From positions 1-64,000 of the forward strand of contig NZ_BOOK01000051.1 of assembly GCF_016863195.1 (NCBI RefSeq): DNA of 64,000 nt, read 5' to 3'. Within the stretch, counting starts at the first letter, position 1, and each line of letters starts with the position of its first letter. Source of the DNA: Paraplanobispora takensis (GTDB lineage: Bacteria; Actinomycetota; Actinomycetes; Streptosporangiales; Streptosporangiaceae). This document shows, piece by piece, positions 55,682 to 64,000 of the stretch. A program made the position numbers and the translations under genes. The notes under the pieces are model-generated. The model was not told the DNA's origin. It was given only the letters and a program-made list of their open reading frames with translations, and made no database searches.

Positions 55682-56434
55682 TCAGGCGTCGAGCTTCTCC
55701 AGGACCTCGTCGGAGACGTCGGCGTTCGACCAGACGTTCTGGACGTCGTCGCTGTCCTCCAGCGCGTCGATGAGCCGGAACACCTTGCGGGCGCCGTCCT
55801 CGTCGAGCTGGATGTTCATGGTCGGCATGAAGCCGGACTCGGCCGAGTCGTAGTCGATCCCGGCGTCCTGCAGGGCCTTGCGGACCGGGACGAGGTCACC
55901 GGCCTCGGAGACGACCTCGTAGGCCTCGCCGAGGTCGTTGACCTCCTCGGCACCGGCGTCGAGGACGGCCGTCAGCACGTCGTCCTCGCTCAGCTCGCCC
56001 TTGGGCACGATCACGACGCCCTTGCGGTTGAACATGTAGGAGACCGAGCCGGGGTCGGCCAGGGAGCCGCCGTTGCGGGTCAGCGCGACGCGGACCTCGG
56101 AGGCCGCCCGGTTGCGGTTGTCGGTGAGGCACTCGATCAGCACCGCGACGCCGCCGGGCGCGTAGCCCTCGTACATGATGGTCTGCCAGTCGGCGCCGCC
56201 GGCCTCCAGGCCGCCGCCGCGCTTGCGGGCGCGCTCGATGTTGTCGATCGGGACCGAGCTCTTGCGCGCCTTGGTGATGGCGTCGTACAGCGTCGGGTTG
56301 CCGTCCGGGTCGGGACCTCCGGTCCGGGCCGCGACCTCGATGTTCTTGATGAGCTTGGCGAACAGCTTGCCGCGCTTGGAGTCGAGCGCGGCCTTCTTGT
56401 GCTTGGTCGTCGCCCATTTGGAGTGGCCCGACAT
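55682..56434 (-). CDS. YebC/PmpR-family protein (TACO1-like)
   Basis: A 250-aa member of the YebC family, starting [20 protein letters not shown], with the conserved [20 protein letters not shown] and [14 protein letters not shown]. Members act as transcription regulators or help ribosomes through polyproline stretches. It lies 4 bp after pdxT in the order typical of actinobacteria. Confidence 0.95.
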   Translation of the reverse strand: MSGHSKWATTKHKKAALDSKRGKLFAKLIKNIEVAARTGGPDPDGNPTLYDAITKARKSSVPIDNIERARKRGGGLEAGGADWQTIMYEGYAPGGVAVLIECLTDNRNRAASEVRVALTRNGGSLADPGSVSYMFNRKGVVIVPKGELSEDDVLTAVLDAGAEEVNDLGEAYEVVSEAGDLVPVRKALQDAGIDYDSAESGFMPTMNIQLDEDGARKVFRLIDALEDSDDVQNVWSNADVSDEVLEKLDA

Positions 56435-56437
56435 CGG

Positions 56438-57025
56438 CTAAAGCTCCCTAACCATCTCAACGAAGTATGAATGCACGCCCGCGTCCGGAGTGAGTTCCGG
56501 GTGGAACGACGTGGCGAGCAGCGGTCCCTGGCGGACCGCGACGATCCTATCCCCAGCTTCGGCCAGCGCCAGCACCTCGACCTCCGGCCCGACGGATTCG
56601 ACCCAGGGGGCGCGGATGAACACCGCGCGCAGCGCGCCGCGGCCGGCGAAGTCGATGTCGGCCTCGAAGGAGTCGACCTGACGCCCGAAGGCGTTGCGGC
56701 GGACCGTCATGTCGATGCCGCCGATGGTCTGCTGTCCTTCGATGCCGCCCTGGATCCGGTCGGCGAGCATGATCATGCCCGCGCAGGATCCGTAGGCGGG
56801 CATGCCGTTCTTGACCCGCATCCGCAGCGGTTCGAGCAGGTCGAAGGTCTCGGCGAGCTTCCACATCGTGGTGGACTCCCCGCCGGGGATGACCAGTCCG
56901 TCGACGGCATCGAGCTCGGCGGGCCGCCGTACGGGCACCGCCTTCGCGCCCGCCTCCTCCAGCGAGCGCACATGCTCGCGCACGTCCCCCTGGAGGGCGA
57001 ACACACCGATCGTGGGCACGGTCAT
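56438..57025 (-). CDS. pdxT: Pyridoxal 5'-phosphate synthase glutaminase subunit
   Basis: Class I glutaminase that feeds ammonia to PdxS in PLP synthesis. The 195-aa protein shows [21 protein letters not shown], the catalytic Cys in [10 protein letters not shown] and the His-Glu pair in TSFHPEL. ATG 57025. Its partner pdxS lies 3.6 kb away, beyond the two phoD genes and a strong hairpin, so the two subunits are probably transcribed separately. Confidence 0.96.
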   Translation of the reverse strand: MTVPTIGVFALQGDVREHVRSLEEAGAKAVPVRRPAELDAVDGLVIPGGESTTMWKLAETFDLLEPLRMRVKNGMPAYGSCAGMIMLADRIQGGIEGQQTIGGIDMTVRRNAFGRQVDSFEADIDFAGRGALRAVFIRAPWVESVGPEVEVLALAEAGDRIVAVRQGPLLATSFHPELTPDAGVHSYFVEMVREL

Positions 57026-57198
57026 CCTTTCGTCCGGCTCGTCATATTCGCCTTAGAGGGTAGTCCCTGCTGTTCAACGTGCCGGACATTCGTCTTCATC
57101 CCCCCGCAATCCCCCGAATCGCAACAGGGCGGCAGCCGTACGGCCACCGCCCCGCGCCCACGCCCGCCCGTCCGCCGGGGACGGCCGGTCTCCTCCCG

Positions 57199-58680
57199 TC
57201 AGGGACGCCCGGTCTCCAGGTCCACCGTCTCCTGGATCTGGTCCTCCGGCGGCAGCATCCTGGCCTGGGGGTCGAGCGGGCGCAGGTATGTCTGCTGCAC
57301 GCCCGGCACCCGGTCCTCGATCACGAACGTCGCCCTGGTGTGCGCCGCCGCACCCGCCCGGGTGACCTGGGGCAGCACCTTGAAGTCGGCGGTGAGCAGC
57401 TCGCGCTCGACCTTCGTGATCACATAGCCGCGCTGGTTGTTGTAGAACTTCAGGTGCGGGTTGACGGTCAGGAACGGGTGGGTCGCCGGGTCGGAGTCCC
57501 GGCCGTCGCCGCCGGTGCTGATCGAGGAGGTGACCAGCTCCGAGCCGACCGTGCGGGTCGTCGGGTCGTCGTAGTCGAGCTTGAGGTCACTGGCCCAGTG
57601 GGCGTGCACGTCGCCGGTGAGCACCACCGGGTTGCGCACCCCCGCCTCCACCCACCCCTGCGTGATGCGCTGGCGGGAGGCGACGTAGCCGTCGCCGCAC
57701 CCCTGGTCGCTGCGGTACTGCCGGGTGTCGAGCATGTGGAAGGCGGCCAGCCGCCCCCACCGGATCCGCCGGTAGAGCTGCATGTCGATCCCCCTGGGCA
57801 CGGACGCGCGGCGCAGCGGCATGTTCTCGTAGTAGGCCCGGAAGGCGGCCTCGCGGCGGGCCGGGAAGTTCGGCTGCGGGATCTCGGGCTTCTCCGGCAC
57901 CTCGTCGGCCCAGTTGTTGTCCAGCTCGTGGTCGTCCCAGACCACCAGCCAGGGCGCGGCGGCGTGGGCGGCCTGCAGGTCGGGGTCGGTCTTGTAGAGG
58001 GCGTGCCGGTGGCGGTAGTTCGCGAGGGTCTCGGTCTCCGGGCCCTCGTGGTGACGGACGTTGCCGCCGGGGATCGTGTAGGTGTCGCGCTGGTACTCGT
58101 ACTGGTAGTCGCCCAGGTGGATCACCAGATCCGGGTGCTCCTCGGCCAGGCGCCGGTAGGCGGTGAAGTGGCCGTGCTCGTACTGCGCGCACGAGGCGAA
58201 GGCCATCGTCAGGCCGGAACCGTAGGCCAGCGGGTGCGGGGCGGTCCTGGCCCGGCCCATGGGCGAGACGTGCGGGCCGACCCGGAAGCGGTACCAGTAG
58301 TCCCGGTCGGAGAAGAGCCCGTCGACCTCGACGTGCACGCTGTGCCCCCACTCGGGCGCCGCCGTGGCCACGCCGTGCCGCAGGACCTTGCGGCCCGCCT
58401 CGTCGGCGTAGACCTGCCAGTGGACCCGGAACGGCCGCGCGGGCACGCCCCCCATGCCGTCCTCGGCCAGCGGCTGCGGCGCCAGCCGGGTCCAGATCAC
58501 GAAGCCGTCGGCGTCGGGGTCGCCCGAGGCCACTCCGAGCGTGAAGGGATCGGAGGTCAGTTCCCGGGAGGGGCGGGAGCCGCCCGCCGGTCCGGACGCG
58601 GCGTGCGCGGCGGGGACGCCGGCCGCGGCACCGGCCGCGATGCCGGTGACGAGGAACGAACGGCGGCTGAGCTGGGACAA
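57199..58680 (-). CDS. phoD: PhoD-type alkaline phosphatase/phosphodiesterase with internal deletion (copy 1)
   Basis: Tat-exported metallophosphatase, 493 aa. The signal is SRRSFLVTGIAAGAAAG. Conserved metal-site segments are present: FASCAQYEHGHF, LVIHLGDYQYEYQ, VWDDHELDNNW and LTGDVHAHW. Compared with copy 2 it lacks 63 residues between QYRSDQGCGDGY and VASRQRITQGW, removing the GEQERWL and WDLIGQQVF block. The missing 189 bp are bounded by a 9-bp repeat in copy 2. Activity is therefore doubtful. ATG 58680. Confidence 0.85.
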   Translation of the reverse strand: MSQLSRRSFLVTGIAAGAAAGVPAAHAASGPAGGSRPSRELTSDPFTLGVASGDPDADGFVIWTRLAPQPLAEDGMGGVPARPFRVHWQVYADEAGRKVLRHGVATAAPEWGHSVHVEVDGLFSDRDYWYRFRVGPHVSPMGRARTAPHPLAYGSGLTMAFASCAQYEHGHFTAYRRLAEEHPDLVIHLGDYQYEYQRDTYTIPGGNVRHHEGPETETLANYRHRHALYKTDPDLQAAHAAAPWLVVWDDHELDNNWADEVPEKPEIPQPNFPARREAAFRAYYENMPLRRASVPRGIDMQLYRRIRWGRLAAFHMLDTRQYRSDQGCGDGYVASRQRITQGWVEAGVRNPVVLTGDVHAHWASDLKLDYDDPTTRTVGSELVTSSISTGGDGRDSDPATHPFLTVNPHLKFYNNQRGYVITKVERELLTADFKVLPQVTRAGAAAHTRATFVIEDRVPGVQQTYLRPLDPQARMLPPEDQIQETVDLETGRP

Positions 58681-58825
58681 GGGGGCCTCCCGGGAGGATC
58701 AGACGCGGGCCCCCGTAGCCTCGCCGAGGATCGTGACAGGGGGATGAACTCCGATCAACGTGGAAAGTCAGCATCCGCGGTGAATATCGCCTTCCACCCG
58801 GCCGGCCGCGCGCCGCACGACGTGA

Positions 58826-60463
58826 TCAGACCTGCTCCTCCGCGGCGGCCTGCGCGGCCCGGTCGTCGAGCGGGCGCAGGTAGGCCTGCCGCACACCGGG
58901 GATCCCGTCCTCGAGGAGGAACCTCGCCCTGGTGTACGCCCGGGCGCCCGGCCGCGTCACCTGCGGCAGCACTTTGAAGTCCGCGCTGAGCAGGCCGCGC
59001 CCGATCCTGGTGAGCACGTAGCCGCGCTGGTTGTTGTAGAACTTCAGGTGCGGGTTCGCGGCCAGGAACGGATGGGTCGCCGGGTCGGAGTCGCCGCCGT
59101 CGCCGCCGGTGCTGATCGAGGAGGTCACCAGCTCCGCTCCGACCGTCTGCGCCGCCGGATCGTCGTAGTCGAGCCTCAGGTCGCCGGCCCAATGGGCGTG
59201 CACGTCGCCGGTGAGCACCACCGGGTTGCGCACCCCGGCGTCCAGCCAGCCCTGGGTGATGCGCCGCCGGGAGGCGACGTAGCCGTCCCAGGCGTCCTGA
59301 CTGGTGATCTTCGCCGGCCCGGTGTCGCTGTCGCGCTGGGCGAAGAAGACCTGCTGGCCGATGAGGTCCCACCGCGCCCGCGAGCGGCGCAGGCCCCGCA
59401 GCAGCCAGCGCTCCTGCTCCCCGCCGATGATCGAGCGGGCCGGGTCCGCGGCCTCCGGGCAGTCGCGGTAGCCGTCCCCGCAGGCCTGGTCGCTGCGATA
59501 TTGACGGGTGTCGAGCATGTGGAAGGCGGCCAGCCGCCCCCACCGGATCCGCCGGTAGAGCTGCATGCCCGTACCGCGCGGGACGGAGCGGCGGCGCAGC
59601 GGCATGTTCTCGTAGTAGGCCCGGAAGGCCGCCCTGCGGCGCCTGCGGAAGTGGGGCTGGGGGACGCCCGGCCGCTCCGGCACCGCGCCCGCCCAGTTGT
59701 TGTCCAGGTCGTGGTCGTCCCAGACCACCAGCCAGGGCGCGGCGGCGTGGGCGGCCTGCAGGTCGGGGTCGGTCTTGTAGAGGGCGTGCCGGTGCCGGTA
59801 GTCGGCGAGGGTCTCGGTCTCCGGCCCGTCGTGCAGGCGGACGCTCCCTCCGGGGATGACGTAGCCGCCGGCGCGGTGCTCGTACTGATAGTCGCCCAGG
59901 TGCAGGATCAGGTCGGGCTGCTCCTCGGCCAGGCGCCGGTAGGCGGTGAAGTAGCCGTGCTCGTACTGCGCGCACGAGGCGAAGGCCATCGTCAGGCCGG
60001 AGCCGTACGACGTCCGGTGCGGAGCGGTCCTGGCCCGGCCCATCGGGGACAGGTGACGGCCCGCCTTGAAGCGGTACCAGTACTCCCGGTCGGCCCGCAG
60101 CCCGTCGACCTCGACGTGCACGCTGTGCCCCCAGGCGGGCGCCGCCGTCGTCTCGCCGCGCCGTACGACCCGGCGGCCCCTCTCGTCGGCGTAGATCTGC
60201 CAGCGCACGGAGAACGGCCGCGCGGGCATGCCTCCCCTGCCGTCCTCGGCCAGCGGCCGGGGCGCCAGCCGGGTCCAGATCACGAACCCGCCGGGACCGG
60301 GGTCGCCGCAGGCCACCCCGAGCGTGAAGGGATCGGTGCGCAGGCGCGCGGCCGGGACCGCGGCGGGAAGACCCGTGACGGCGGCCGCGCCCGAGACCGT
60401 GGCGGTCCCGGCGAGACCGGCGATCCCGGTGACGAGGAAGGAGCGCCGGGTGAGCAGGGGCAT
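58826..60463 (-). CDS. phoD: PhoD-type alkaline phosphatase/phosphodiesterase (copy 2)
   Basis: A 545-aa Tat-exported enzyme probably releasing phosphate from diesters and monoesters with Fe/Ca cofactors (family knowledge). It starts MPLLTRRSFLVTGIAG. An N-terminal beta domain (about 40-150: TDPFTLGVACGDPGPGGFVI) precedes the catalytic domain with FASCAQYEHGYF, LGDYQYEHRA, VWDDHDLDNNW, GGEQERWLLRGL and LTGDVHAHWAGD. It is closely similar to copy 1, 145 bp downstream, so the pair arose by tandem duplication. Confidence 0.93.
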   Translation of the reverse strand: MPLLTRRSFLVTGIAGLAGTATVSGAAAVTGLPAAVPAARLRTDPFTLGVACGDPGPGGFVIWTRLAPRPLAEDGRGGMPARPFSVRWQIYADERGRRVVRRGETTAAPAWGHSVHVEVDGLRADREYWYRFKAGRHLSPMGRARTAPHRTSYGSGLTMAFASCAQYEHGYFTAYRRLAEEQPDLILHLGDYQYEHRAGGYVIPGGSVRLHDGPETETLADYRHRHALYKTDPDLQAAHAAAPWLVVWDDHDLDNNWAGAVPERPGVPQPHFRRRRRAAFRAYYENMPLRRRSVPRGTGMQLYRRIRWGRLAAFHMLDTRQYRSDQACGDGYRDCPEAADPARSIIGGEQERWLLRGLRRSRARWDLIGQQVFFAQRDSDTGPAKITSQDAWDGYVASRRRITQGWLDAGVRNPVVLTGDVHAHWAGDLRLDYDDPAAQTVGAELVTSSISTGGDGGDSDPATHPFLAANPHLKFYNNQRGYVLTRIGRGLLSADFKVLPQVTRPGARAYTRARFLLEDGIPGVRQAYLRPLDDRAAQAAAEEQV

Positions 60464-60546
60464 GGGGTTCGTCCTCCCGGAGCGATCGGGGCGCAGGCGC
60501 CGGCGGCTTCGGGAGGTGACGACAGTTGAGCGGAATTTCCGGACAC

Positions 60547-60584
60547 GTCAAAGGCGGCGCCCCCGTGGGGGCGCCGCCTTTGAC
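60547..60584 (-). terminator. Strong hairpin after pdxS
   Basis: A near-perfect palindrome (stem of about 16-18 bp, centre 60565-60566), with CCTTTGAC in the downstream arm on the minus strand, begins 72 bases after the pdxS stop. It should block read-through into the phoD genes. Confidence 0.82.
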
Positions 60585-60655
60585 GGAATCTTTCTGCGGA
60601 CCTGATCTTCCTGCGGGCTCGGCCTTTCCAGGGGCCCGGCGGGTACGGCCTCCGG

Positions 60656-61570
60656 CTACCAGCCGCGCTCGGCCAGGCGGTGCGGGACCGGGATCTCGTC
60701 GACGTTGATGCCGACCATGGCCTCGCCCAGACCGCGGGAGACCTTGGCGATGACGTCGGGGTCGTCGTGGAAGGTGGTGGCCTTGACGATGGCGGCGGCG
60801 CGCTGGGCCGGGTTGCCGGACTTGAAGATGCCCGAGCCGACGAACACGCCCTCGGCGCCGAGCTGCATCATCATGGCGGCGTCGGCCGGGGTGGCGATGC
60901 CGCCCGCGGTGAACAGCACGACGGGCAGCTTGCCGGTCTTGGCGACCTCGGCCACCAGCTCGTACGGCGCCTGCAGCTCCTTGGCCGCGACGTACAGCTC
61001 GTCCTCGGGCAGGGAGGACAGCCGGCGGATCTCGCCGCGGATGGTGCGCATGTGGGTGACGGCGTTGGAGACGTCGCCGGTGCCCGCCTCGCCCTTGGAG
61101 CGGATCATGGCCGCGCCCTCGGTGATGCGGCGCAGCGCCTCGCCCAGGTTGGTCGCGCCGCAGACGAAGGGCACGGTGAACTGCCACTTGTCGATGTGGT
61201 TGGCGTAGTCGGCCGGGGTGAGGACCTCGGACTCGTCGATGTAGTCGACGCCGAGCGACTGAAGCACCTGCGCCTCGACGAAGTGGCCGATGCGGGCCTT
61301 GGCCATGACCGGGATGGAGACGGCGCCGATGATGCTCTCGATCATGTCCGGGTCGCTCATCCGGGAGACGCCGCCCTGCGCCCGGATGTCGGCGGGCACG
61401 CGCTCCAGCGCCATGACGGCGACGGCGCCCGCGTCCTCGGCGATCTTTGCCTGCTCCGCGGTGACGACGTCCATGATGACGCCGCCCTTGAGCATCTCGG
61501 CCATACCGCGCTTGACCCGGGCGGTTCCGGTGACGGTGGTCTCGGTGACTTCGGGCGTGCTGCTGGACAC
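60656..61570 (-). CDS. pdxS: Pyridoxal 5'-phosphate synthase lyase subunit
   Basis: TIM-barrel subunit that builds PLP from ribose 5-phosphate, glyceraldehyde 3-phosphate and ammonia from PdxT. The 304-aa protein has [24 protein letters not shown] with a reactive Lys, [12 protein letters not shown] and [15 protein letters not shown] 61570. Normally next to pdxT in this group, here it is separated by the phoD pair. Confidence 0.97.
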   Translation of the reverse strand: MSSSTPEVTETTVTGTARVKRGMAEMLKGGVIMDVVTAEQAKIAEDAGAVAVMALERVPADIRAQGGVSRMSDPDMIESIIGAVSIPVMAKARIGHFVEAQVLQSLGVDYIDESEVLTPADYANHIDKWQFTVPFVCGATNLGEALRRITEGAAMIRSKGEAGTGDVSNAVTHMRTIRGEIRRLSSLPEDELYVAAKELQAPYELVAEVAKTGKLPVVLFTAGGIATPADAAMMMQLGAEGVFVGSGIFKSGNPAQRAAAIVKATTFHDDPDVIAKVSRGLGEAMVGINVDEIPVPHRLAERGW

Positions 61571-61752
61571 GGTCTCTACCTCACGACGGCTGGTTGCTGC
61601 GGATCGGGGCCGACCGGGAGAACGGCGGCCACCACGTTCTTCATCGTAGGCGGTCGTCCGCCTATTCCCTTACATGCCACCTTGTCGCGCTCGCCCGCCC
61701 ATGTTGGACATCATGTACGGCTCGGCGGCCGGGCGCGGGACGTCAGGGGGGC

Positions 61753-62766
61753 TCAGGGGATGACGGGCTTGGGCGCGGCCAGCACGACCCAGACCTGTCC
61801 GGGGGCGAAGTTCATCGGCTCGCCGCTCTCGGTGGTGAAGACGGTGCCCTCCTTCTCCGTCGGCCGCGACCACCGCGCCTTGAACGCCTGGCCGTCGCGG
61901 AGCACGACCGCGCGTCCCTTGCCGGTGGTGTGCACCAGGGGCGTGTAGCTCTGGTTCTTGTCGTGGAACTCCGAGCGCTCGGTCTTGGCGTACTGCACGA
62001 CGATCGTGGGGGCGGCGAGCTGGCCGCCCTCGGCGGCCATGTCCTTCTTGCCGTCCTGCCAGATCAGCCACTTGCCGGCCTTCTCCGACCAGCCGAAGGT
62101 GAAGCGGGCCGCCGGATACTTGACGTTGAAGAACTTCCTGGGCGTCCCGCCCTCGGCGGGGGCCTCCCCGAAGGTGAAGCCGACGTCCTTGGCCCTGCTC
62201 GCCTTGGGCGCCCCGGCCAGCAGCTGCTTGGTGTTGGCGAACAGGTTGTAGGGGGCGTAGCGGCCGGGCTGGCGGAAGTAGGCGCCGGGGGCGCGGCTGT
62301 CGGAGACGTCGAACAGCGAGGCGGCCGCGATGTGCGGGAGCATCTTGGTCTGCGCGCCGGAGTAGGCGAAGGCGGGCTTGCCGAACTGCGGGACGATGTG
62401 CAGATCGGAGATGCGGGCGCTGCGGACCGGGCCGACCTTGGCGGGGATCTTCGAGGAGAAGATGGCCATCAGCCGGGTCAGTCCCGCCTCGACCTGCTCG
62501 ACGTACACGATGTCCGCGCTCTTGAGGCCGAGCTGGGGTTTGCCCGCCGAGGTGTTCTCGATCTTCACCGCGAGCACGGGCCGGCGGGCCGAGCCGGGCA
62601 GCCCGGTGAAGGGGTGGGTCGGCTGCTCGGCGGTGGGGGTGGCGGCGGGGGCGGTGGCCGCCTGCGGGGCCTTGCCCGGGGCGGGATCCTCGGACGAGCA
62701 GGCCGCGGCCGGCGCCAGAACCGCCGCTCCGGCCAGCGTGACGGTGAGCATCCTGGGGACCCGCAC
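61753..62766 (-). CDS. DUF3048 lipoprotein
   Basis: Exported protein of 337 aa. The signal peptide ends LAPAAACSS, a plausible lipobox with Cys at about residue 23. An Ala/Pro/Thr linker and the DUF3048 domain follow (HPFTGLPGSARRPVLAVKI, then VGPVRSARISDLHIV and YRYAPYNLF-like segments). Relatives include YerB of Bacillus; function unknown. GTG 62766 has GAGGAG about 8 nt upstream. Confidence 0.88.
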   Translation of the reverse strand: MRVPRMLTVTLAGAAVLAPAAACSSEDPAPGKAPQAATAPAATPTAEQPTHPFTGLPGSARRPVLAVKIENTSAGKPQLGLKSADIVYVEQVEAGLTRLMAIFSSKIPAKVGPVRSARISDLHIVPQFGKPAFAYSGAQTKMLPHIAAASLFDVSDSRAPGAYFRQPGRYAPYNLFANTKQLLAGAPKASRAKDVGFTFGEAPAEGGTPRKFFNVKYPAARFTFGWSEKAGKWLIWQDGKKDMAAEGGQLAAPTIVVQYAKTERSEFHDKNQSYTPLVHTTGKGRAVVLRDGQAFKARWSRPTEKEGTVFTTESGEPMNFAPGQVWVVLAAPKPVIP

Positions 62767-62883
62767 GGCTCATCTCCTCATATCAAGCCTGAAATCCCCA
62801 AGAGCTTACCTTCGCCCGAGTTGTCGCATACGCGGGTTCGGCCAGGTCGCCGAACCCGTGCGGGCGGACCCGGCCCGGACGGC

Positions 62884-63423
62884 CTACTCGGCGGCCATCG
62901 CCGACGGGGGGTCGTCGTCGATCTCGAAGAAGTCCGGGTAGGCGGTGTGCCCGGCCAGCCGCAGGGTGCGGGCCAGCCAGCGCCGCTGGGCGGAACGGGC
63001 GACGCCGACGGCGTTGTTGTAGAAGCGGCGGGCGTAGACGACCTTGGCCACCGCCGCGTCGAGCTCCTCCAGCAGTTCCGGACCGGCCTCGGTCTCGGCC
63101 AGCTTCTCGCGGAAGCGCTCCTGGTCGAGCACCGCGCGCAGGGTGCGCGACAGGTCGCTCTCGGCGTGCTCGCGTTCCTCGGGGCCCGCCGTACGGGCCT
63201 CGTGGGCGGCGGCGGCCAGCACCAGGCTGGTGGCCGGGTCCAGGATCCGGGAGGCCGCCAGCTCCAGGCAGACGGCGGCCCGCCGTACCAGCGCCGCGTC
63301 CAGGGACTCACGGGCCAGCTCCAGCCGGATGTGCAGCCGGTCCAGCCGGCCCGCCCGCCAGGAGACGTAGACGGCGGTGAGCACCACGATCACGCCCACC
63401 ACCAGGATCAACGTTGCGCTCAC
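62884..63423 (-). CDS. LemA-like membrane-anchored helical protein
   Basis: A 179-aa protein with one N-terminal helix (TLILVVGVIVVLTAVYVSW) and a long helical domain. The end (VYARRFYNNAVGVARSAQRR ... YPDFFEIDD) recalls the LemA signature of an Asn-Asn-Ala helix followed by FFE. Function unknown. GTG 63423 carries its own GGAGG site, one of three copies of the same module. It follows the pimA gene. Confidence 0.75.
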   Translation of the reverse strand: MSATLILVVGVIVVLTAVYVSWRAGRLDRLHIRLELARESLDAALVRRAAVCLELAASRILDPATSLVLAAAAHEARTAGPEEREHAESDLSRTLRAVLDQERFREKLAETEAGPELLEELDAAVAKVVYARRFYNNAVGVARSAQRRWLARTLRLAGHTAYPDFFEIDDDPPSAMAAE

Positions 63424-63554
63424 GGCCTATCGTCCTCCACCGGCCGCGTTCGCAGTGCCGCCGTGCCCATGACTCGCCCGTTCCGTTCGCTCACGGCCTG
63501 TCGTCCTCCGCCGGCCGCGTCCGTGGCCCGCTCGCTCACGGCCTGTCGTCCTCC
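63417..63554 (-). repeat. Three copies of an RBS-start module at the pimA/LemA-like junction
   Basis: A 22-bp core (GGAGGACGA, then AGGCCGTGAGCG) occurs at 63533-63554, 63488-63509 and 63417-63438, with one base difference in the last. Each copy holds a ribosome site and a GTG start; the first also contains the pimA stop. Confidence 0.85.
63420..63539 (-). CDS. Possible 39-codon micro-ORF in the repeated junction
   Basis: GTG 63539 overlaps the pimA stop (GTGA) and has a good GGAGG site. The frame runs VSERATDAAGGGRQAVSERN... to a TGA that overlaps the LemA-like start (GTGA). It includes two of the three repeat copies, so it may be only a by-product of the duplication, perhaps keeping ribosomes moving between the two genes. 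Confidence 0.35.
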   Translation of the reverse strand: MSERATDAAGGGRQAVSERNGRVMGTAALRTRPVEDDRP

Positions 63555-64000
63555 TCGACCCCGCCCGTGCTCGCCACCGTCTCGTAGACGCGTACGACGT
63601 CGCGCGCGACCGTGGACCAGTCGTACTTCCACACCGCGGTGCGGGCCTCGTCGGACAGCTTGGCCCGGCGGGCGGGGTCGTCCAGCAGCGCCGCGGCCTC
63701 GCGGGCGAGCGAGGCGGCCTCGCCCGTCTCGAACAGCGCGCCGGCCTGGCCGTCGTCCAGGACCCTGCGGAAGGCCGGGATGTCGCTGGCCAGGATCGCC
63801 GCCCCGGCCGACATCGCCTCGGTGAGCACGATGCCGAAGCTCTCCCCGCCCAGGTTCGGCGCGCAGAAGACGTCCACCGAGTGGTAGGCGCGGACCTTGT
63901 CCTCCTCGCTGACCATGCCGAGCAGGCCGACCCGGTCGCGGAACTGCGCGGGGACCTTCTCCATCACCTCGTCGGCGTCGCCCGGACCGGCGATCAGCAG
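63536..64000 (-). CDS. pimA: Phosphatidyl-myo-inositol mannosyltransferase PimA, 3' part
   Basis: C-terminal 154 codons of a GT-B glycosyltransferase; the rest lies beyond the right edge. Visible are LLIAGPGDADEV, VGLLGMVSEEDKVRAYHSVD and the donor-binding VFCAPNLGGESFGIVLTEAM with the EX7E-type acidic residues. The ending (YDWSTVARDVVRVYETV) matches PimA, which adds the first mannose to phosphatidylinositol on the inner face of the membrane. Its location upstream of pdxS fits the mycobacterial-type order. Confidence 0.85.
   Translation of the reverse strand: MLIAGPGDADEVMEKVPAQFRDRVGLLGMVSEEDKVRAYHSVDVFCAPNLGGESFGIVLTEAMSAGAAILASDIPAFRRVLDDGQAGALFETGEAASLAREAAALLDDPARRAKLSDEARTAVWKYDWSTVARDVVRVYETVASTGGVEEDDRP

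Overview
The window is high-GC chromosomal DNA from a filamentous-type actinobacterium. The grounds are frequent GTG and TTG starts, 4-nt start/stop overlaps, a pimA-type mannosyltransferase gene, and several gene orders typical of Actinobacteria: argCJBDFR-GH, infC-rpmI-rplT with pheST, aroE-mltG-ruvX-alaS, and pimA...pdxS...pdxT-yebC...ruvCAB-yajC-secDF-apt-rel. An origin in the Streptosporangiales is my inference from content and style, not something the sequence proves. Almost everything is core housekeeping. I found no CRISPR array, prophage, insertion sequence, tRNA or rRNA gene inside the window.

Layout. 1-336 lies downstream of tyrS and carries two consensus-like minus-strand promoters aimed off the left edge. 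337-3086 holds tyrS and a frameshifted winged-helix gene. 3087-12365 is a tightly coupled minus-strand arginine cluster (argC, J, B, D, F, R, G, H) ending in an overlapping 3-methyladenine DNA glycosylase gene; argC has a promoter with ArgR-like sites. 12631-18637 is more variable: an acyl-CoA ligase, an MFS exporter, a membrane protein that may be truncated, a secreted RCC1/Calx-beta protein and a small acidic protein. 18717-25916 is translation: pheT, pheS, an orphan sensor kinase, an rRNA methyltransferase, rplT, rpmI, and infC with an ATC start. 26269-27827 is a PadR regulator with its membrane partner. 27924-36020 runs aroE, mltG, ruvX, alaS, two envelope-associated small proteins, rarA and a DUF2231 protein. 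36245-44729 has two paralogous membrane-anchored cyclophilins around a P450, aspS, hisS and a metallo-hydrolase, then a DUF349 protein. 45191-57025 is rel, apt, secF, secD, yajC, ruvB, ruvA, ruvC, an antiporter, yebC and pdxT. 57199-64000 has two tandem phoD-type phosphatases lying between pdxT and pdxS, then pdxS, a DUF3048 lipoprotein, a LemA-like protein and the 3' part of pimA.

How genes work together. The arg genes are joined by 4-8 nt overlaps and carry their own repressor. infC-rpmI-rplT has a long hairpin-bearing leader. ruvC-ruvA-ruvB sits behind a clear LexA-type SOS box. yajC-secD-secF forms one unit ending in an intrinsic terminator. pdxS and pdxT, the two halves of PLP synthase, are separated by the phoD pair and a strong hairpin.

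Most notable observations: a 189-bp in-frame deletion in one phoD copy lying exactly between 9-bp repeats; tandemly multiplied ribosome-binding-site/start modules at two unrelated junctions (pimA/LemA-like, and the start of the PadR-linked membrane protein); the ATC start of infC; a perfect CRP-type palindrome upstream of the P450; and a 27-bp inverted repeat at the convergent end of the MFS gene. I did not see a clearly new multi-gene system.
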